A DNA stretch of 64,000 nt from Hydrogenophaga palleronii NBRC 102513 (GTDB lineage Bacteria > Pseudomonadota > Gammaproteobacteria > Burkholderiales > Burkholderiaceae_C). Positions 36,589 through 47,186 of the stretch are shown here, piece by piece. How positions within the stretch are numbered: the first letter of the stretch is position 1; every line of letters starts with the position of its first letter. A program made the position numbers and the translations under genes. The DNA is taken from assembly GCF_001571225.1 (NCBI RefSeq), contig NZ_BCTJ01000001.1:62001-126000 (forward strand), read 5' to 3'. The notes below the pieces were generated by a model. The model ran no database searches. It was given only the letters and a program-made list of their open reading frames with translations, and was not told the DNA's origin.

Positions 36589-37589
36589 CGCCTCAAACAC
36601 TGCTGAGCGGCATCCTGCGCGGCGAGCCGGCCGTGCAGCGCCGTGCCATGGCCAAGGCCATCACGCTGCTCGAATCCACCCGCGCCGATCATCGCGCCCA
36701 GGGCGACGAACTGTTGACCGCGCTGCTGCCGCACACCGGCAAGGCGCTGCGCCTGGGCATCAGCGGTGTGCCGGGCGTGGGCAAGAGCACCTTCATCGAA
36801 GCGCTGGGCCTGTACCTGATTGACAAGGGGCTTCGCGTGGCGGTGCTCACGATTGATCCCTCGTCCACCGTGTCGGGCGGCTCCATCCTGGGCGACAAGA
36901 CGCGCATGGAAAAGCTCTCGGTGCACGACCAAGCCTATATTCGCCCCAGCCCGAGCAGCGGCACGCTGGGGGGCGTGGCCGAGAAGACGCGCGAGGCCAT
37001 GCTGGTCTGCGAGGCGGCCGGGTACGACATCGTGATCGTGGAAACCGTGGGCGTGGGACAGAGCGAAACGGCGGTGAGCGGCATGACCGACATGTTCGTG
37101 CTGCTGCAGCTGCCCAACGCCGGCGATGACCTGCAGGCGATCAAGAAGGGCGTGATGGAGCTGGCCGACCTCGTGGTCATCAACAAGGCCGACATCGACC
37201 CCGACGCCGCCACGCGCGCACGCGCGCAGATCAACTCGTCCTTGCGATTGCTGGGCATGCACGGCCACCCAGACCATGCGCACCACGACACCGCGATCTG
37301 GCACCCTCAGGTGATCCAGCTCAGCGCCTTGCATGGCCGCGGCGTGGACGCCTTCTGGGCCGAGGTCACGCGTTTTCGCGAGCTGCAGACCGACAACGGA
37401 CAGTTGCCCGCGCGCCGCCAGCAACAGGCACGCGCCTGGATGTGGGAGCGCATCGACGCCGGCCTCAAGCAACGTTTTCGCGCGCACCCCCAGGTGCGCC
37501 ACCAACTCGAAGAGAGCACGCGCCAGGTGCTGGCGGGCGAGCTGCCGCCGTCCACCGCCGCGCGGCTGCTGCTCGACCTTTTCGACTGA
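36585..37589 (+). CDS. meaB: MeaB/ArgK-type G3E GTPase, methylmalonyl-CoA mutase chaperone
   Basis: A 334-residue GTPase. Walker A is in [19 protein letters not shown], switch regions include [20 protein letters not shown] and [11 protein letters not shown], and base specificity comes from VVINKAD. The GTG at 36585 overlaps the mutase stop (GTGA), giving tight coupling. It loads and protects adenosylcobalamin in the mutase. The C-terminal dimerisation arm ([21 protein letters not shown]) is present. Confidence 0.95.
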
Positions 37590-37621
37590 TTTGAATCACT
37601 GCTCTTATCCGGAGAACATCC

Positions 37622-39154
37622 ATGCAGGACATCCTTGAACAACTCGAACGCAAGCGCGCCGCGGCGCGGCAGGGCGGTGGCGAGAAGCGCATTGCCGCGC
37701 AGCATGCCAAGGGCAAGCTCACCGCGCGCGAGCGGCTGGAGGTGCTGCTGGACGAGGGCACCTTCGAAGAGTGGGACATGTTCGTCGAGCACCGATGCAC
37801 AGACTTCGGCATGCAGGACAACAAGATCCCCGGCGACGGCGTGGTCACCGGCTACGGCATGATCAATGGCCGCCTGGTGTTCGTCTTCAGCCAGGACTTC
37901 ACCGTCTTCGGCGGTGCACTCTCCGAGGCGCACGCCGAGAAGATCTGCAAGGTGATGGACCAGGCCATGAAGGTCGGCGCGCCGGTGATCGGCCTCAACG
38001 ATTCGGGCGGTGCGCGCATCCAGGAAGGCGTGGCCTCGCTCGGGGGTTATGCCGACGTGTTCCAGCGCAACGTGATGGCCAGCGGTGTGGTGCCGCAGAT
38101 CAGCATGATCATGGGCCCCTCGGCCGGCGGCGCGGTGTACTCGCCCGCCATGACCGATTTCATCTTCATGGTGAAGGATTCGAGCTACATGTTCGTGACC
38201 GGCCCCGAGGTGGTGAAGACCGTGACGCACGAATCGGTGACCGCCGAGGAACTGGGTGGCGCCACCACCCACACCACGCGCAGTGGCGTGGCCGATCTCG
38301 CCTTCGAGAACGATGTGGAAGCGCTGCTCATGCTGCGCCGGCTCTACAACTACCTGCCGCTGAACAACCGCGAGAAAGCGCCGGTGCGGCCCAGCGGTGA
38401 CCCGATGGACCGCATGGAGCTGAGCCTGGACACGCTGGTGCCGGAGAATCCGAACAAGCCCTACGACATGAAGGAGCTGATCCTCAAGACGGTGGACGAC
38501 GGCGACTTCTTCGAACTGCAGCCGGAGTACGCCAAGAACATCCTGATCGGCTTCGCGCGCATGGACGGCCAGACGGTGGGCATCGTGGCCAACCAGCCGC
38601 TGGTGCTGGCCGGTTGCCTGGACATCAAGAGCTCCATCAAGGCCGCGCGTTTCGTGCGCTTCTGCGATGCCTTCAACATCCCGGTGGTCACCTTCGTGGA
38701 CGTGCCCGGCTTCATGCCCGGCACCTCGCAGGAGTACGGCGGCATCATCAAACACGGCGCCAAGCTGCTCTACGCGTATGCCGAGTGCACCGTGCCGAAG
38801 ATCACCGTGATCACGCGCAAGGCCTATGGCGGCGCGTACGACGTGATGAGTTCCAAGCACCTGCGCGGCGACGTGAACTTTGCCTGGCCCAATGCCGAGA
38901 TTGCGGTGATGGGCGCCAAGGGCGCGGTGGAGATCATCTTCCGCGAGGAAAAGAAAGACCCGGCCAAACTGGCGCAGCGCGAAGCCGAATACAAGGCCCG
39001 TTTTGCCAACCCTTTCGTGGCGGGCGCACGAGGCTTCATCGACGACGTGATCCTGCCGCACGAAACGCGCAAGCGCATCTGCCGCAGCCTCGTGATGCTG
39101 AAAGACAAGAAGCTGGAAAACCCGTGGCGCAAGCACGGCAACATTCCGCTCTGA
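37622..39154 (+). CDS. pccB: Propionyl-CoA carboxylase beta subunit (carboxyltransferase)
   Basis: A 510-residue carboxyltransferase with the two crotonase-like halves: [20 protein letters not shown] and [20 protein letters not shown] in the first, [26 protein letters not shown] and [15 protein letters not shown] in the second. Length and the C-terminal [31 protein letters not shown] end are typical of PccB. It transfers carboxyl from biotin on the alpha subunit (encoded 0.5 kb downstream) to propionyl-CoA. It begins 32 bp after meaB. Confidence 0.95.
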   Translation: MQDILEQLERKRAAARQGGGEKRIAAQHAKGKLTARERLEVLLDEGTFEEWDMFVEHRCTDFGMQDNKIPGDGVVTGYGMINGRLVFVFSQDFTVFGGALSEAHAEKICKVMDQAMKVGAPVIGLNDSGGARIQEGVASLGGYADVFQRNVMASGVVPQISMIMGPSAGGAVYSPAMTDFIFMVKDSSYMFVTGPEVVKTVTHESVTAEELGGATTHTTRSGVADLAFENDVEALLMLRRLYNYLPLNNREKAPVRPSGDPMDRMELSLDTLVPENPNKPYDMKELILKTVDDGDFFELQPEYAKNILIGFARMDGQTVGIVANQPLVLAGCLDIKSSIKAARFVRFCDAFNIPVVTFVDVPGFMPGTSQEYGGIIKHGAKLLYAYAECTVPKITVITRKAYGGAYDVMSSKHLRGDVNFAWPNAEIAVMGAKGAVEIIFREEKKDPAKLAQREAEYKARFANPFVAGARGFIDDVILPHETRKRICRSLVMLKDKKLENPWRKHGNIPL

Positions 39155-39169
39155 ACGAGGCATCTGCCG

Positions 39170-39643
39170 ATGAGCACGGACCAACGGTTTGACGACTGGG
39201 CCCACCGCCTGGGCTACGCCTTTGACGGTGAGATCAAGATCGGCGGCAACTACACCCCGGTGGTGGTGGACGGACACCTGGCCTACGTCAGCGGGCAGGT
39301 GCCCCGTGTGGGCGACACCGTGGTCGTCACCGGGCGCGTGGGCGCCGAGGTGTCGCTGGAGCAGGCGCAACGGGCTGCCCAGGTGTGCGCCATGCGCGCC
39401 CTGGCACTGCTGCGCCAGCAGTTCGGCAGCCTGGATCGCGTGGGCCGCATCCTGCGCATCACCGTGTTCGTGCAATGCACCGATGCCTTCACGCAGCACA
39501 GCGAAGTGGCGGATGGCGCCTCTGCCGTGTTGTCGGACGTGCTGGGCGAAGCGGGGCGGCACACCCGCACCTCCGTGGGCGTTTTCCAGTTGCCCAAGAA
39601 CGCCAGCGTCGAGCTGGACCTGATCGCCTCCATGCAGGCCTGA
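39170..39643 (+). CDS. RidA/YjgF-family protein
   Basis: A 157-residue protein with GGNYTPVVVDGHLAYVSGQVPR, AAQVCAMRALALLRQQFG, RILRITVFVQC and a C-terminal KNASVELDLIASM: the Rid fold of the longer (~150 aa) subgroup. RidA proteins hydrolyse reactive 2-aminoacrylate and other enamines or imines; the canonical catalytic Arg position near RITVFV should be checked. It lies between pccB (15 bp) and pccA (24 bp), so it is co-transcribed; a link to threonine/2-oxobutyrate-derived propionyl-CoA is plausible. Confidence 0.85.
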   Translation: MSTDQRFDDWAHRLGYAFDGEIKIGGNYTPVVVDGHLAYVSGQVPRVGDTVVVTGRVGAEVSLEQAQRAAQVCAMRALALLRQQFGSLDRVGRILRITVFVQCTDAFTQHSEVADGASAVLSDVLGEAGRHTRTSVGVFQLPKNASVELDLIASMQA

Positions 39644-39667
39644 CGCACCCTTCATTCTTTTCACACC

Positions 39668-41716
39668 ATGTTCACCAAAATCCTCATTGCCAACCGCGGC
39701 GAGATCGCCTGCCGTGTGATCGCCACCGCGAAGAAGATGGGCATCGCCACCGTGGCGGTGTATTCCGAGGCCGACAAGGAAGCGCGCCACGTGCAGCTGG
39801 CCGACGAGGCCGTGCTGCTCGGCCCGGCACCCTCGCGCGAGAGTTACCTGGTGGCCGACAAGATCATCGAAGCCGCGAAGAAGACCGGCGCCCAGGCGAT
39901 CCACCCCGGCTACGGTTTCCTGTCGGAGAACGAAGCCTTCGCCAAACGTGTGGAAGAAGAGGGCATGGCCTTCATCGGGCCGCGCCACTTCAGCATTGCT
40001 GCCATGGGCGACAAGATCGCCTCGAAGAAGCTGGCCAGCGAAGCGAAGGTCAACACCATTCCGGGCTGGAACGACGCCATCGAATCCGCCGAGCGCGCGG
40101 TGCAGATCGCGAAGGACATCGGCTACCCCGTGATGATCAAGGCCAGCGCGGGTGGCGGCGGCAAGGGTCTGCGCGTGGCCTACAACGACAAGGAAGCGCT
40201 GGAAGGTTTCACCGCCTGCCAGAACGAGGCGCGCAACAGCTTCGGCGACGACCGCATCTTCATCGAGAAGTTCGTGCAGGAGCCACGCCACATCGAGATC
40301 CAGGTGCTGGGCGATGCGCACGGCAACGTGATCTACCTGAACGAGCGCGAATGCTCCATCCAGCGCCGGCACCAGAAGGTGATTGAGGAGGCGCCGTCGC
40401 CCTTCATCAGCGACGCCACGCGCAAGGCCATGGGCGAGCAGGCCGTGGCGCTGGCCAAAGCGGTGAAGTACCAGAGCGCGGGCACGGTGGAGTTCGTGGT
40501 CGGCAAGGACCAGGACTTTTACTTCCTGGAGATGAACACGCGCCTGCAGGTGGAGCACCCGGTGACGGAGTGCATCACCGGCCTCGATCTGGTGGAGCTC
40601 ATGATCCGCGTGGCGGCCGGCGAGAAGCTGCCGCTGACGCAGGCGGAGGTGAAGCGTGATGGCTGGGCCATCGAATGCCGCATCAACGCCGAAGACCCGT
40701 TCCGCAACTTCCTGCCCAGCACCGGGCGGCTGGTGCGTTTCGCGCCCCCGGCGCAGACCATGTTCCAGGCCAACACCACCGAGCTGCAAGGCGTGCGCGT
40801 GGACACAGGTGTGCAGGACGGTGGCGAGATCCCGATGTTCTACGACTCGATGATCGCCAAGCTGATCGTGCACGGCACCGACCGGCTCGACGCCATCCAC
40901 AAGATGCGCGAGGCGCTCAATGGCTTCGTCATCCGGGGCATCAGCAGCAGCATTCCGTTCCAGGCCGCGCTGCTGGCACACCCGAAATTCGTCGCCGGTG
41001 ATTTCAACACCGGCTTCATCGCCGAGCACTACGCGCACGGTTTCCGCGCCGAGGACGTGCCGCACAGCGACCCTGATTTCCTCGTGGCCATGGCGGCCTT
41101 CGTGCGGCGCAAGTCGCGCGAGCGCGCCGCCGGCCTCTCGGGCCAGCTGCCGGGTTACGGCGTGAAGGTGGGGCACGGCTATGCGGTCATCGTGCTCGAT
41201 GCCAAGGGCGCGCACGTGCAGAAGGCGGTGCACGTGGACGAGGTGGTCGGGCAGATCGGTTCGGCCGTGGTCACGGTCGATGGCAAGCGTTACGCCATCA
41301 CCAGCGGCTCGCGCCTGAACGACATCTGCGTCAGCGGCACCTGCAACGGCCAGCCGTTCACGGTGCAGATCGAACGTGGCACGCCACGCAACCCGCTGGC
41401 CCTGGTGGTGCAGCACAACGGCACGCGCATCGAGACCATGGTGGTGTCGCCGCGCATGGCCGAGCTGCATGCCCTGATGCCGTTCAAGGCACCGCCCGAC
41501 ATGAGCCGCTACGTGCTCTCGCCCATGCCCGGCCTGCTGGTGGACATTGCGGTGCAGCCCGGCCAGAAGGTGCAGGCTGGCGAGCGTGTGGCGGTGATCG
41601 AGGCCATGAAGATGGAGAACGTGCTGTTTGCCGCCGCCGACGGCGTGGTGGCCAAGGTGCTGGCGAGCAAGGGCGAATCGCTCGTGGTGGACCAGCCCAT
41701 CGTCGAATTCGGCTGA
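39668..41716 (+). CDS. pccA: Acetyl/propionyl-CoA carboxylase alpha subunit (biotin carboxylase plus biotin carrier)
   Basis: A 682-residue protein. Biotin carboxylase domain at residues 1-450 (FTKILIANRGEIACRVIATA, ATP-grasp MIKASAGGGGKGLRVAYN, FLEMNTRLQVEHPVTE), a middle BT-like region, and a C-terminal biotinyl domain with the biotin-accepting Lys in VIEAMKMENVLFA. It carboxylates its biotin using bicarbonate and ATP for PccB. The length matches PccA. It closes the mcm-meaB-pccB-ridA-pccA operon. Confidence 0.95.
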   Translation: MFTKILIANRGEIACRVIATAKKMGIATVAVYSEADKEARHVQLADEAVLLGPAPSRESYLVADKIIEAAKKTGAQAIHPGYGFLSENEAFAKRVEEEGMAFIGPRHFSIAAMGDKIASKKLASEAKVNTIPGWNDAIESAERAVQIAKDIGYPVMIKASAGGGGKGLRVAYNDKEALEGFTACQNEARNSFGDDRIFIEKFVQEPRHIEIQVLGDAHGNVIYLNERECSIQRRHQKVIEEAPSPFISDATRKAMGEQAVALAKAVKYQSAGTVEFVVGKDQDFYFLEMNTRLQVEHPVTECITGLDLVELMIRVAAGEKLPLTQAEVKRDGWAIECRINAEDPFRNFLPSTGRLVRFAPPAQTMFQANTTELQGVRVDTGVQDGGEIPMFYDSMIAKLIVHGTDRLDAIHKMREALNGFVIRGISSSIPFQAALLAHPKFVAGDFNTGFIAEHYAHGFRAEDVPHSDPDFLVAMAAFVRRKSRERAAGLSGQLPGYGVKVGHGYAVIVLDAKGAHVQKAVHVDEVVGQIGSAVVTVDGKRYAITSGSRLNDICVSGTCNGQPFTVQIERGTPRNPLALVVQHNGTRIETMVVSPRMAELHALMPFKAPPDMSRYVLSPMPGLLVDIAVQPGQKVQAGERVAVIEAMKMENVLFAAADGVVAKVLASKGESLVVDQPIVEFG

Positions 41717-41798
41717 TACGCACACAGGCACCGTCGGATACCCCTGCCGCCCATGAAGTGCGCTAATCTTTCCGCACGTTTGGCTCGGAAAGGTCCGC

Positions 41799-42392
41799 AT
41801 GCGACATGGTCTGGCTTTTGCCCTGGGGTGTTTGCGCAATCCGCGTCACATCGGTGCCATTGCACCGGCGTCCAGGGCCCTGGCCCGGGCCATCGCGAGC
41901 GAGGTCTCGCGCACCGAGACCGGAGGCGTGCTGATCGAGGTCGGTGCCGGCACCGGTGCCATCACGCGCGAGCTGGCCGCCTCCAGTGCGGCGCTGGACC
42001 GCTTCGTGGTGATCGAACGCGACCCCGACTTTGCCCGCATGCTGCGCCGCGCCTTTCCACTGGCCGAGGTGCTCAACCACTGTGCTTCCCTGGTGGACTC
42101 GATTCCGATCGACGTGCGCCAGCCGGTCACGCTGGTGTCGTCCCTGCCGCTGCTGTCCATGCCGCGTGAGGAAGCCCGCCGCTGCGAGCACGCCATGCTG
42201 GCGCTGATCGGCCGCCAGCCGGGCTCGCGCCTGATCCAGTACACCTATGCCGCACCCCATTTGCGGCCCTTTCACGGCATCCCGCCGGGCTGGCACTGGC
42301 GGCGCTCGGCCTCGGTCTGGGCCAACCTGCCGCCGGCCACGGTGTGGGCGCTGGAGCGCGTGCCGTCCCTGACTTTTCTCGGAGTTCATTGA
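41799..42392 (+). CDS. Phospholipid N-methyltransferase-like SAM-dependent methyltransferase
   Basis: A 197-residue class I methyltransferase. [27 protein letters not shown] at the N-terminus and the SAM motif [15 protein letters not shown] with [13 protein letters not shown] resemble PmtA/rRNA-dimethylase-like enzymes; [17 protein letters not shown] supplies motif IV. Candidates include phospholipid N-methylation or another small lipid substrate. It begins 82 bp after pccA and ends 5 bp before the VOC gene, so it may belong to the same transcript. Confidence 0.8.
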   Translation: MRHGLAFALGCLRNPRHIGAIAPASRALARAIASEVSRTETGGVLIEVGAGTGAITRELAASSAALDRFVVIERDPDFARMLRRAFPLAEVLNHCASLVDSIPIDVRQPVTLVSSLPLLSMPREEARRCEHAMLALIGRQPGSRLIQYTYAAPHLRPFHGIPPGWHWRRSASVWANLPPATVWALERVPSLTFLGVH

Positions 42393-42397
42393 GTCTC

Positions 42398-42910
42398 ATG
42401 TCTTCTTTTTCCCCGACTTCCCCTTCTTCCTCACGTCCTTTCAAGGTGCTGGGCATCCAGCAGATCGCCATCGGCGGGCCCGACAAACAACGCCTGCAGA
42501 AACTCTGGGTCGAGATGCTCGGCCTGGAAGTCACCGGCACCTTCCGCAGCGAACGCGAGAACGTGGACGAAGACATCTGCGCCATCGGCAGCGGCCCGTT
42601 CAAGGTCGAGGTGGACCTGATGCAGCCGCTGGACCCGGAAAAAAAGCCGGCGGTGCACACCACCCCGCTGAACCACGTCGGCCTGTGGATCGACGACCTG
42701 CCCAAGGCGGTGGAATGGCTCAGCGCCCAGGGCGTGCGGTTTGCACCGGGTGGCATCCGCCAGGGCGCGGCGGGCTTCGACATCACCTTCCTGCACCCCA
42801 AGGCCAACGACGAATTTCCGATTGCCGGCGAAGGCGTTCTCATCGAGCTGGTGCAGGCGCCGCTCGAGGTGGTGAGCGCCTTCGCGCGCCTGGCCAACCA
42901 GCCGGGCTGA
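42398..42910 (+). CDS. VOC-family protein, methylmalonyl-CoA epimerase-like
   Basis: A 170-residue glyoxalase-fold protein with two beta-alpha-beta-beta-beta modules ([40 protein letters not shown]). Its place after propionyl-CoA carboxylase and methylmalonyl-CoA mutase suggests the epimerase that links them ((S)- to (R)-methylmalonyl-CoA). Candidate metal ligands are His in LNHVGLW and Glu in VLIELVQAP, but the first ligand, usually His in a pattern like DHIAI, is Gln here (GIQQIAI). It could be a divergent epimerase or another VOC enzyme. ATG at 42398 follows GGAG by 14 nt. Confidence 0.7.
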   Translation: MSSFSPTSPSSSRPFKVLGIQQIAIGGPDKQRLQKLWVEMLGLEVTGTFRSERENVDEDICAIGSGPFKVEVDLMQPLDPEKKPAVHTTPLNHVGLWIDDLPKAVEWLSAQGVRFAPGGIRQGAAGFDITFLHPKANDEFPIAGEGVLIELVQAPLEVVSAFARLANQPG

Positions 42911-43070
42911 GCGCGGGCCCGCCGGTCGGCCAGGCGGCGGGCAAGGGGCGGAGCAGGCGGTTTTTTCAGGCTTTCTTCGGCGTTTTGCGGCGCACCGGGC
43001 GCCTCTACGCTTGTGGCATACGAGCTGTGCCCGGGTGGTGCGGCCCCGTCCCACCGTCGCAGGAGTTGCC

Positions 43071-43376
43071 ATGAACCTGTTTTCCGACCCGGTACCGAAC
43101 GACCCGAGCGGCCACGCCGCAGCCGCAGCGGTTTCCGCCGCCCGCCCGCGTGAGGCGGCCATGGCCTGGCCCGAAGAACTGCTGGAGCACTTCTGCCTGC
43201 GCATGTCCTTCCGCGGCATGTGCGTGAGCCGGGCGCTGATGCTCTGCGACCGCCGCTACGCGCTGGAGCAACTGGTGCACGCGCACGACATGGCCGACGA
43301 GAGGTTGCAGCACATGGCAGGCCAGCTGTTCCGCCACTTCGAGGCGCAGCAGTCCGGCATCCACAGCATGCACTGA
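43071..43376 (+). CDS. Conserved hypothetical protein
   Basis: A 101-residue protein with AGGAG at 43061-43065, 5 nt before the ATG. It is mostly helical: an Ala-rich N-terminus then [40 protein letters not shown]. Four Cys/His-rich positions (FCLRM, MCVSR, LCDRR, plus His residues) could bind metal but do not form a known motif. I do not recognise it. It sits 74 bp before the chemoreceptor gene on the same strand. Confidence 0.65.
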   Translation: MNLFSDPVPNDPSGHAAAAAVSAARPREAAMAWPEELLEHFCLRMSFRGMCVSRALMLCDRRYALEQLVHAHDMADERLQHMAGQLFRHFEAQQSGIHSMH

Positions 43377-43450
43377 GTGAGCGGGTTTTCCCGCCTGCAG
43401 CCCCGGCGCGCGGGGCCGATATGTCCCCTTTATCCGCGGAGTTTTCTCGC

Positions 43451-44956
43451 ATGTCTTTCCTGCAACCTTTGGCGCCCGGCATCTGGCTGATGCAGGGCTT
43501 GCGCCTGCGTGGCAAGCTGGTTCTTCTCGCCGCCGCGGCGCTGTCGCCCTGGCTCGGCCTGTGGCTGTTCGACGTGGCCGGTGCGCGCGTGTGCGCCGGG
43601 CTGGGCATCGGCCTGCTGGCTTATCTGATGCTGAGCTTCTACGCCAGCTTCATGCACGACTTTCGCCAGGTGCTGCGCGTGATGGACCAGACCGCGGCCG
43701 GCAACCTGCGTTCGGACCTGCAACTGAACGGCCGCGACGAACTGGCCGAGCTGGCGCGCCTGCTCGACCGCACCATCGGCCAGCTCTCGGCCATGGTGGC
43801 CGAGGTGCGCAGCAATTCGGCGCTGGTGGCGCATGCCGGCCGCAGCCTCGCGGTGGGCAACCGCGAACTGGCCGACCGCACCGAGCAGCAGGCCGCCAAC
43901 CTGGAGCAGACCGCGGCCAGCGTGCACGAGCTCTCGGGCACGGTGCAGCAGAACGCGCGCACCGCGGTGGAGTCCGACCGGCAGGCCGCGCAGGTGCGTG
44001 ATGTGGCGGAGTCCGGTGCCCAGGCCATGGGGCGGGCGGTGGCCTCGGTCGAAGGCATTCAGAAAAGCGCCCAGCAGATGGGCGAGATCATCGGCGTGAT
44101 CGACAGCATCGCGTTCCAGACCAACATCCTGGCGCTCAACGCCGCGGTGGAAGCCGCGCGCGCCGGTGAACAGGGGCGTGGTTTTGCGGTGGTGGCGGCC
44201 GAGGTGCGCACGCTGGCGCAGCGCTCGGCCGCGTCGGCACAGGAAATCCGCGGCCTGATCGAAGCCTCGCGCAACCAGGTGGAGAGCAGCGTGGCGCAGA
44301 TCCGCACCGCCGGCGCGAGCATCGGCCAGATCGCCGACGGCGTGCGCGGTGTGGCCTCCAACATGTCGCTCATCTCGGCCTCGAGTGCGGAACAGAGCAA
44401 CGGCCTGACCGAAATCTCCACCGCCGTGACGCAGCTCGACAGCATCACCCAGCGCAACGCGCAGATGGTCGAGCGCGCGGTCGAGCAGGCCGAAAAGCTC
44501 GAACACCGCGCGGTGCACCTGTCGCAGGCGGTGTCGTCCTTCATGCTGCAGCAGGGCACGGCCGAAGAAGCCATGCAGCTGGTGGCGCGGGCCCAGTCCA
44601 TGCACCGGCAACGCGGCCGCGGCAACTTCGCACGCGAACTGACCGAGCCGGCGCAAGGGTTCCACGACCGCGACATGTACGTGTTCGCGCTCGACAGCGC
44701 TGGCGTCTACCGCGCCTTTGGCGGCCGGCCCGACAAGGTGGGCAGCCGGGTGCAGGACATTCCCGGTGCAGACGGCCAAGCCTTGCTCAATGCCATCGTG
44801 GCGCAGTGCGAGGCGGGCGAGGGTTGGGTGGAGTACGACATCGCCAACCCGGTGACCGGTGCGATCCAGGCCAAGATGTCCTATGTGGTGCAGCTCGACG
44901 ATCTGTACGTGGGCTGCGGCGTCTACAAGACCGCCGCGGCGCGCCAGCCCGCCTGA
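43451..44956 (+). CDS. Methyl-accepting chemotaxis protein with C-terminal single-Cache domain
   Basis: A 501-residue chemoreceptor. Two adjacent membrane helices lie at ~20-65 ([39 protein letters not shown]) with almost no periplasmic loop; then a HAMP-like segment ([21 protein letters not shown]), the coiled-coil signalling domain with the hairpin tip [20 protein letters not shown], and finally a single-Cache-2-type domain at ~415-495 ([54 protein letters not shown]). Sensing is therefore probably cytoplasmic. ATG 43451 has GGAG 9 nt upstream; an in-frame ATG at 43421 is possible. Confidence 0.9.
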   Translation: MSFLQPLAPGIWLMQGLRLRGKLVLLAAAALSPWLGLWLFDVAGARVCAGLGIGLLAYLMLSFYASFMHDFRQVLRVMDQTAAGNLRSDLQLNGRDELAELARLLDRTIGQLSAMVAEVRSNSALVAHAGRSLAVGNRELADRTEQQAANLEQTAASVHELSGTVQQNARTAVESDRQAAQVRDVAESGAQAMGRAVASVEGIQKSAQQMGEIIGVIDSIAFQTNILALNAAVEAARAGEQGRGFAVVAAEVRTLAQRSAASAQEIRGLIEASRNQVESSVAQIRTAGASIGQIADGVRGVASNMSLISASSAEQSNGLTEISTAVTQLDSITQRNAQMVERAVEQAEKLEHRAVHLSQAVSSFMLQQGTAEEAMQLVARAQSMHRQRGRGNFARELTEPAQGFHDRDMYVFALDSAGVYRAFGGRPDKVGSRVQDIPGADGQALLNAIVAQCEAGEGWVEYDIANPVTGAIQAKMSYVVQLDDLYVGCGVYKTAAARQPA

Positions 44957-44969
44957 GGCACGGTGCCGT

Positions 44970-45638
44970 TCAGGTGGCCGGTGGCGGTGAAGCGCGTTTG
45001 GCGCGTGCACGCGCCATGGCGGCTTCGATCACCGCGCGTTTTTTCTCCAGCACGGTCTCGTCGGTGATTGTGGAGTGCGCCGCCAGATCGGTCAGCTTCT
45101 CGCGCGCCCGGGCGTCCATGCGCACCTCATGCGCCTGTTTCTCGCGCGCCAGCCGCTGCTGGCGCTCGGTGTAACGCACGCGGCCCTTTTGCGCCTGTTC
45201 CGGCGTCCAGGCCTGCCAACCGGTGCGCTCACCGCTGACGATCTCCAGCGAGATGCAGTCCACCGGGCACACCGGCAGGCACAGCTCGCAGCCGGTGCAG
45301 TGCGGTTCCACCACGGTGTGCATGCGCTTGTGTACGCCTACGATGGCGTCCGTCGGGCAGGCCGCAATGCACAGCGTGCAGCCGATGCACCAGGCCTCGT
45401 CGATCACCGCCACCGTCACCGGGCCTTCAATGCCGAAGCGGTGGTCCAGCGGCTGCACGGCTTGGCCGGTGAGGGCGGCCAGGCGTTGAATGCCTTCGGC
45501 ACCGCCGGGCGGGCATTGGTTGATGCCGGCTTCGCCGTCCGCGATGGCTTGCGCGTAGCGCGCGCAGTCTGGGTAACCGCAGCGCGTGCACTGGGTTTGC
45601 GGCAGGGCGGAATCGATGCGCCGGGCGAGATCGTTCAT
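44970..45638 (-). CDS. RnfB/RsxB-like iron-sulfur protein
   Basis: A 222-residue ferredoxin. The N-terminal [20 protein letters not shown] carries the four-Cys Fer4-type cluster site of RnfB (with NQCPPGG), followed by two 4Fe-4S ferredoxin motifs, [16 protein letters not shown] and [16 protein letters not shown]. The membrane anchor of true RnfB is missing and no other rnf genes are nearby, as for the solitary RnfB-like proteins of Burkholderiales. The C-terminal ~75 residues are charged and helical. Role: soluble electron carrier, partner unknown. Convergent with the chemoreceptor gene (13-bp gap). Confidence 0.88.
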   Translation of the reverse strand: MNDLARRIDSALPQTQCTRCGYPDCARYAQAIADGEAGINQCPPGGAEGIQRLAALTGQAVQPLDHRFGIEGPVTVAVIDEAWCIGCTLCIAACPTDAIVGVHKRMHTVVEPHCTGCELCLPVCPVDCISLEIVSGERTGWQAWTPEQAQKGRVRYTERQQRLAREKQAHEVRMDARAREKLTDLAAHSTITDETVLEKKRAVIEAAMARARAKRASPPPAT

Positions 45639-45702
45639 GCCGGGGAATATAACGGCGCTGCCGGCACGCCAGGGGCGTGCGGCAGGCCGGGGGCCTCGTG
45701 GC

Positions 45703-47169
45703 TCAGGCCTTGACCGTGGCGGTCTTGCGCGGGCTGGCCTTGGCCGCGGCCTTGCCGGCCACGGGGGCTTTGCGTGCAGCGGCCTTGGGCGCTGCGGCCT
45801 TCACCGCCGTCTTTGCTGCCGCATTCACTGCAGTTCTGGTGGCTGCAGCGGCCGGAGCAGGCGCCTCCTGCGGTGCCGCCGGGGCGGCCTGCGCAGTTTT
45901 GGCCGAAGGCTGGTGGGCGCGGATGAAGCTGGTGACCACCGGGTTCACCATCTCGCGCCAGCGGCGGCCGCTGAAGATGCCGTAGTGCCCGGCACCCTGT
46001 GCCTCGTAATGCATGCGGTGGGTCGTGGGCACGCCGGTGCACAGTTCGTGCGCGGCGGCGGTCTGGCCCGAGCCGGAGATGTCGTCGAGTTCGCCTTCCA
46101 CCGTGAGCAGGGCGGTGCGGGTGATGTCCTGCGGGCGCACGCGCTCCAGCACCCCTTTTTCGTTCTTCACGTCCCAGGTGCCGTTGACCAGTTTGAAGTC
46201 CTGGAACACGGTGTCGATGGTTTCCAGGTAGTAGTCGGCGTCCATGTCGAGCACGGCGTTGTACTCGTCGTAGAACTTGCGGTGGGCCTCGGCGCTCGAG
46301 TTGTCGCCCTTCATCAAGTCCTTGAAGTAGTCGTAATGGCTGGACGCGTGGCGGTCCGGGTTCATGGCGACAAAACCGGTGTGCTGCAGGAAGCCGGGGT
46401 AGACGCGGCGGCCGGCGCCGGGGAAGTTGTCCGGCACGCGGTAGATCACGTTGTTCTCGAACCACTCGTGGCTGCGCTGCGTGGCCAGGTTGTTCACCGC
46501 GGTGGGCGATTTGCGGGCGTCGATGGGGCCGCCCATCATGGTCATGGACAAGGGTGTGGTCTCACCACGGCTGGCCATCAGCGACACGGCAGCCAGCACC
46601 GGCACGGTGGGCTGGCAGACGCTGATCACGTGGCAGTTGCCATAACCTTGTTGCAGGTAACGGATGAACTCCTGCACGTAGTTCACGTAGTCGTCGAGGT
46701 GGAACTCGCCGTCGCTCAGCGGCACCAGGCGGGCATTCTTCCAGTCGGTGATGTAGACCTTGTGGTCTTTCAGCATGGTGCGCACGGTGTCGCGCAGCAG
46801 GGTAGCGTAGTGGCCCGAGAGCGGGGCCACGATGAGCACCACGGGCTGGCCCTTGAGCTTGGCCAGGGTGTCGGTGTTGTCGGAGAAGCGCTTGAAGCGG
46901 CGCAGCTCACAAAAAGGTTTGTCGATTTCGATGCGTTCGTGGATCGCCACGTTCACACCGTCCACGTCCACCGTGGGGATGCCGAAGACGGGTTTCTCGT
47001 AGTCCTTGCCCAGGCGGTGCAGCAGGTCGTACCCGGCCGACAGGCGTTGCGCGCCAGGCAGTTGCGCCAGCGGCAGCATGGGGTTGCTGAAGAGTCGCGA
47101 TGCCACCTCGGCGAGGTCGGCAAAGGGCTCCATGATCGAGCGCTGGGTTTCGTAAATCTGATACAGCAT
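45703..47169 (-). CDS. phaZ: Intracellular polyhydroxyalkanoate depolymerase with basic Ala/Lys-rich tail
   Basis: A 488-residue depolymerase that mobilises PHB granules. [27 protein letters not shown] and [17 protein letters not shown] are typical of PhaZa-type enzymes; the nucleophile is the Cys in [16 protein letters not shown], with Asp/His expected in [17 protein letters not shown] and [14 protein letters not shown]. The catalytic protein ends near residue 422; the last ~65 residues are Ala/Pro/Lys-rich with [23 protein letters not shown] repeats, like PhaF or histone H1 tails, which may bind DNA or granules. The upstream gap to the divergent dioxygenase gene has a 19-bp dyad. Confidence 0.93.
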   Translation of the reverse strand: MLYQIYETQRSIMEPFADLAEVASRLFSNPMLPLAQLPGAQRLSAGYDLLHRLGKDYEKPVFGIPTVDVDGVNVAIHERIEIDKPFCELRRFKRFSDNTDTLAKLKGQPVVLIVAPLSGHYATLLRDTVRTMLKDHKVYITDWKNARLVPLSDGEFHLDDYVNYVQEFIRYLQQGYGNCHVISVCQPTVPVLAAVSLMASRGETTPLSMTMMGGPIDARKSPTAVNNLATQRSHEWFENNVIYRVPDNFPGAGRRVYPGFLQHTGFVAMNPDRHASSHYDYFKDLMKGDNSSAEAHRKFYDEYNAVLDMDADYYLETIDTVFQDFKLVNGTWDVKNEKGVLERVRPQDITRTALLTVEGELDDISGSGQTAAAHELCTGVPTTHRMHYEAQGAGHYGIFSGRRWREMVNPVVTSFIRAHQPSAKTAQAAPAAPQEAPAPAAAATRTAVNAAAKTAVKAAAPKAAARKAPVAGKAAAKASPRKTATVKA

Positions 47170-47186
47170 GGGGCGTCGAACGTGGT

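Noticed and set aside
37307..41839. A 1510-codon minus-strand frame opposite pccB, ridA and pccA
   Set aside because: Antisense artefact of high GC; the plus strand encodes three clear enzymes there.
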